DNA of 18,922 nt, from the NCBI GenBank assembly GCA_023091735.1, contig JALKBU010000989.1:1-18922 (forward strand), given 5' to 3'. The position numbers and the translations under genes were made by a program. Within the stretch, counting starts at the first letter, position 1; each line of letters starts with the position of its first letter. Positions 15,388 through 18,922 of this stretch are shown one piece after another. Below the pieces are notes generated by a model. It did no database searches, was not told where the DNA came from, and was given only the letters and a program-made list of their open reading frames with translations. This DNA comes from Trichomonas tenax (Eukaryota; Parabasalia; Trichomonadida; Trichomonadidae).

Positions 15388-18156
15388 TTACTCGCGATTA
15401 ACATTTCCGCCTTCATTGTCCGCAAACTTGTTTCCAGAAACAGCAGGAGAAACATCAGAGTCAATGTGAATGCCGTAAGCTGAATGCCCATTGATCTCGT
15501 TCTCGGTGATTGTGTGATTTCCTGACATTGCTTGGACGCCAACATTTCCATTCTTCAATATCTTGTTTGCTTTGATCTCGCTCTTTCCTCCATGGAGATA
15601 AATTCCGCACTGTCCACAACCTTCAATAGTACAGTTCTCAACTTTCAAGTTACTGTTAGAAGCAATTCCGCATGTTGCATCATCAGAAATCTGTGATGAA
15701 ACAATTTCAACGTGGTTGGAATTATTTACGTTGATTGTTGTTCCCTTTGATTTCGAGAATTCGGAATTAGAAACATGAAGAACAGAATCATCACGGGACT
15801 CAATTTGTGTTCCGTTCTCTGTAAACTTGCAGTGAGTAACTGTACTCTTTGCACCAGAACCAATTAAAATTAATCCCAAATCATTCTTTGTGAATGTGAC
15901 ATCAGAAGAACTCGACTCTGATTTACTTGATTGAATTCCAACACTGCAATCGTGAACTGTTCCTTTGTTTGTGATCAGTGTTGAATTAACAGAAGCAACA
16001 CCAACAGGAGAGCCAAATACATCGATATCTGTTGAATTTACTTTGCTGCTGTCATTTGCAACAACGCCGCAGCCTTTATTGGATTTGCCTTTGAAGTTCG
16101 ACAAACTAACATTTGATTTATGGGATTCTAATCCGTTTGCATTATTCTTTGATGCTTTAACTGAGTTCAGAGATACATTGTCACTCATCTTAATTACAAT
16201 TCCGGATCCATTATTCTTTGAAAAGCTTCCATTCTCTATTTCAACATTTGATGCGTCAATGATTGTTAAACCTGATTGCAAATTCTGCTTCGATTTCACA
16301 GCCTTGAGATTTGCAGAACAATGATTAACTAAAAGACCGCTCTTCTGGTTCTCTCTCAATAATGTATCAGATATTGTGACTTTGCAATCATTATCAACAT
16401 GAATTCCAGATTCTCCGCATTTTGTAATTGTGCTGTTGTTGACGAAAAGAGACGCTTTTGTGTGTGCTTGTAATCCAGCATATTTAACACCACTTATATT
16501 TGCATTATCTACTTTAAGTGTTGCCTGTTCTCCAAATACTATAGCACCACATCCGTTTAGATTCTCGACTTTCATATTAACTAATTCAATCAGGGCCTTT
16601 TCCATGGAACAAACGCCATTTCCGTTTCCTGTGAAGGTATCATTCTCACTCTTCACTTTGGAATGGCAGAATGCTAGCACCATCGCATCACTCCTTGTGT
16701 CCATGAATTTGTTATTCTTCAGAAGAACAGCAGCACCATCGGACACTTCAACGCAATTCTTGCAGTTCGTTATTGTGCAATTAGACACTGATAATGAAGA
16801 TGTATAATATGCACAAATTCCTGCACTATGGCAATCAGAGATCTCTGTACCACTGATGTTGACTTTTCCGGACTCTGTACACACTGAAATTCCATTTCCT
16901 CCCAATGTATTGAACTTTCCGCCTGAAACAACAGCAACAGAATTCTCTGCAATAAAAAGTCCGTCTTTGTGGTTTTGTATGAAAAAACAATCAGTAAAAT
17001 TAGCATTGCTGCTCCCTTTGAGGATAACTCCAGATGTGTTTGAACCTTTAAACGTTGTTTTCGTAAAATGAGCAACAGAATTTTGATTCATATTTAATGC
17101 GGGTGCATTTTCACCCTCAATGGTGCAATTTTCGAATTTAAGTGAAGCGCTACCTGATATATTGCATGTTGACATGCATTTAGCACAAAAATCGCAGTTT
17201 CGGATTAAAGCGGAGCCAGAATTAACGGTTAAAGCTCTTGCTGCTTGTGATTCACGTTGATGGAATGTAATGTTATTCACTGAGACACCTTCTGAGCGTA
17301 TAATTAAAGTATCTTGTGCCGAATCAGAAATGATTTTAACGTGTCCTTCTCCTACGATGTGTATTGGTTTTGTAATGACAATAGACTCTTTGTAGATTCC
17401 TTCTGGAATGATAATAACATCTCCATCTTTTGAATTTTCCAAAGATTTGACGATTGTATCTTGAATTTTGATTCCTTTTGAAATATCAGGTATTAATATG
17501 TTTTGCAGTGATTTTGTTTCGACATTTTTGTTTGTTGGAAGATCTGATGACGATTTTGTGTTTGAAAATTTCTCGATTGGAATTTCTTTAAGTTGTTGGA
17601 CTTCTGGATTTGATGGGGGTGCATAATTCACCTTTTGAAGTGGTTCTACATGTGCAGTTTTTTCGTCTTCAGCTTCTGAAGAAACAGAATAATATGAATA
17701 CGAAGAATTGCTTTTTGGTTGTTCAATTTTCGGTAGATCGGGTGCTTTTATCGATATTTGAGGTGCTTGTGGCGCATTTTGAGGTTGTGGTGGTTTTATC
17801 ACTGGAGAGGCAATCACAACAGGTGGCTGCACATGAGGTACATTTATTTGCATCAGTGGTTTGATTCCGTTACCTGAATTGAACTGAGAAGTCTCCAAAA
17901 CCGGATTCAGAATTGTTGGAGGTCTATTTAATTGAGGAACTGATGGTGAAGGTATCTGAGCTATGTTCACTGGTGGCACAATTTGCGGTGGTTTGTTTAT
18001 TTGCGGGATATTCAAAGGCTGAATTGTTGGCTGCGGAATTTGAGGCTTGATCGGTGGTGGAATTGTTGCTTTGGGGATTCCTATCGAAGAACCTAAGTTT
18101 CTGCTTGCATTGAAACTATTAAACTTTTGGCGCAGATCTTCTTGTGACTGCGACAT
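15388..18156 (-). CDS. Proline-rich, right-handed parallel beta-helix protein
   Basis: The 922-residue protein has two parts. Residues about 28-150 are a disordered Pro-rich region (IPPPIKPQIPQP, INKPPQIVPP, LNRPP) that could bind SH3, WW or profilin-type domains, followed by a Ser/Tyr segment SYSYYSVSSEAEDE. From about residue 228 a cap (SKDGDVIIIPEGIYKESIVI) opens a right-handed parallel beta-helix that continues to the end, with about 23-residue coils of the type SSLSVSNCTITNCKNCVEVS and Asn ladders. About 30 coils are implied. The cap and coils resemble the CASH/NosD-type helices of FBXO11 and SHCBP1, but no F-box is present. With no signal peptide or membrane segment it should be cytosolic, so a polysaccharide lyase role is unlikely; scaffolding is my guess. 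Candidate initiators TCATT and TCATA lie at 18207-18215, about 55 nt upstream. The stop is TAA. Confidence 0.85.
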   Translation of the reverse strand: MSQSQEDLRQKFNSFNASRNLGSSIGIPKATIPPPIKPQIPQPTIQPLNIPQINKPPQIVPPVNIAQIPSPSVPQLNRPPTILNPVLETSQFNSGNGIKPLMQINVPHVQPPVVIASPVIKPPQPQNAPQAPQISIKAPDLPKIEQPKSNSSYSYYSVSSEAEDEKTAHVEPLQKVNYAPPSNPEVQQLKEIPIEKFSNTKSSSDLPTNKNVETKSLQNILIPDISKGIKIQDTIVKSLENSKDGDVIIIPEGIYKESIVITKPIHIVGEGHVKIISDSAQDTLIIRSEGVSVNNITFHQRESQAARALTVNSGSALIRNCDFCAKCMSTCNISGSASLKFENCTIEGENAPALNMNQNSVAHFTKTTFKGSNTSGVILKGSSNANFTDCFFIQNHKDGLFIAENSVAVVSGGKFNTLGGNGISVCTESGKVNISGTEISDCHSAGICAYYTSSLSVSNCTITNCKNCVEVSDGAAVLLKNNKFMDTRSDAMVLAFCHSKVKSENDTFTGNGNGVCSMEKALIELVNMKVENLNGCGAIVFGEQATLKVDNANISGVKYAGLQAHTKASLFVNNSTITKCGESGIHVDNDCKVTISDTLLRENQKSGLLVNHCSANLKAVKSKQNLQSGLTIIDASNVEIENGSFSKNNGSGIVIKMSDNVSLNSVKASKNNANGLESHKSNVSLSNFKGKSNKGCGVVANDSSKVNSTDIDVFGSPVGVASVNSTLITNKGTVHDCSVGIQSSKSESSSSDVTFTKNDLGLILIGSGAKSTVTHCKFTENGTQIESRDDSVLHVSNSEFSKSKGTTINVNNSNHVEIVSSQISDDATCGIASNSNLKVENCTIEGCGQCGIYLHGGKSEIKANKILKNGNVGVQAMSGNHTITENEINGHSAYGIHIDSDVSPAVSGNKFADNEGGNVNRE

Positions 18157-18703
18157 CTTTTAGGAAAAAAAATTGAGAAACTTGCGGGAATCCTCTTTTT
18201 GCATTCTATGAATGACGTATTTTTATTTAAATTTGGAAATAAATGTTCAAACAGATCTCTTCAATTTCATAAGGTTAAACCTTGTTCACAAAATTATCGA
18301 TTTACTCTGAAAAATTAGGCTATGTCATGTAAATTATTGAAAATTGATTTTGATAAAATCATTTTTGACATTAACATTTTAAGAGAGTTTGATCATCATT
18401 TTTCCTGAGTTTCTGTCAGATTTTAAGGGTCCACTATGGGCTCTCAAAATATTCTATGAGATTGTCTAAAAAACGTATTTCCCACAATTTGATGCTTTTC
18501 AAGATAGAGAGATCTAGATTTACAGTGATATGCGATTCATTGCATATAGCATATTAGAGGAGATTCATTAATATCTCTCGCTTAAAAATTAATCAAAACT
18601 TAAAAATCATGGACTTTGAAGAAGAAATGTGATTTTTTCAAAAAACACGAGTGATGTGAAAATCAGTATTTTGGTAATAAATTTGCAAAATACTAACAGG
18701 GAG
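18157..18703. other. Upstream spacer of the beta-helix gene
   Basis: AT-rich noncoding DNA. It contains the probable promoter of the minus-strand beta-helix gene: overlapping TCATT/TCATA initiator-like sequences at 18207-18215 and a TGTCATGTAAA motif on the plus strand at 18323-18333. I see no gene. Confidence 0.45.
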
Positions 18704-18740
18704 AAAAAAAAAAAAAAAAAAAATAAAAAAAAAAAAAAAA

Positions 18741-18769
<29 letters not shown>
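18704..18769 (+). repeat. Poly(A) tract, 66 bp
   Basis: Runs of 20, 16 and 28 A are separated by single T at 18724 and 18741. It is followed by a GGCGCC palindrome and then 9 T, so the A and T runs could pair in a hairpin around it. Such a run is hard to sequence and could mark a collapsed or misjoined contig end. There is no coding meaning; the frame read through it is low complexity. Confidence 0.9.
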
Positions 18770-18773
<4 letters not shown>

Positions 18774-18922
18774 GCGCCATTTTTTTTTTATTTGAGTTTT
18801 TGGAGTTTTGTGTGTGTGAGGGTGGGGGAACAGGGAGGGGGGAGGGGGCGGGGGAGAAGCTCGAGATCATTACGGCACGCACAACAATAATAACAAGAGC
18901 ATCCGTAATACACACAACAACC
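18770..18922. other. Anomalous tail: T/G-rich then G-rich, possible artefact
   Basis: After the poly(A) block the composition changes abruptly: TTTTTGGAGTTTTGTGTGTG, then six G-runs in 18820-18854 with a potential G-quadruplex, then an AC-rich end containing ATTACGG (18869-18875) and its reverse complement CCGTAAT (18903-18909). This resembles a noisy read tail at a contig end more than trichomonad DNA, but I cannot exclude real sequence. Confidence 0.45.

Noticed and set aside
18770..18779. TTTGGCGCCA resembling an E2F binding site
   Set aside because: A single short match inside a suspected artefact, without a target gene nearby.
18607..18915. Minus-strand ORF with long Phe runs
   Set aside because: It is a translation of the poly(A) block and the anomalous tail.

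Overview
The window looks like nuclear DNA of a parabasalid protist, either Trichomonas or Tritrichomonas. The evidence is AT-rich spacers, intronless genes, and starts preceded by the trichomonad initiator TCAYW: it lies 9 nt before the ATG of both the epimerase and VPS16. Stop codons are often of the TAAA type. The protein families also fit: an EGF/TIG membrane protein, a long beta-helix protein, Arm repeats and a HOPS subunit. The assignment is inferred from these features; no database was searched.

Left half (1-8.6 kb). This part is gene-poor and looks like a graveyard of decayed elements. It holds a 1.37-kb element bounded by inverted arms of about 166 bp (561-1930), with a 30-bp minisatellite and a 58-codon ORF inside it. 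It also holds an interrupted ORF with its own initiator (2205-2423), the C-terminal part of an EGF/TIG membrane protein without a 5' end (2930-3580, minus), a tRNA-like relic with A box, B box and T-run terminator (6498-6574, minus), and a 52-bp polypurine tract. Two short motif families recur: AAAGG-N3-TGACACT (four sites, alternating in orientation) and TGNCAYGTAAA (seven sites across the whole window, two of them in tandem 21 bp apart upstream of the Arm gene).

Right half (8.6-18.2 kb). This part is gene-dense. UDP-glucose 4-epimerase (plus strand) has strongly C-ending codons, as in highly expressed trichomonad genes. It converges on a minus-strand row: an armadillo-type protein, a 112-residue protein that I read as an EAF (ELL-associated factor) domain, the HOPS/CORVET subunit VPS16, and a 922-residue proline-rich plus beta-helix protein. 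They do not form one pathway; they touch sugar-nucleotide metabolism, transcription elongation and endolysosomal tethering.

The last 220 bases are a poly(A) block followed by a T/G-rich then G-rich stretch unlike the rest, and may be a contig-end artefact. I found no complete, demonstrably new multi-gene system. The best leads are the inverted-repeat element, the two motif families, the EAF-like protein and the beta-helix architecture.
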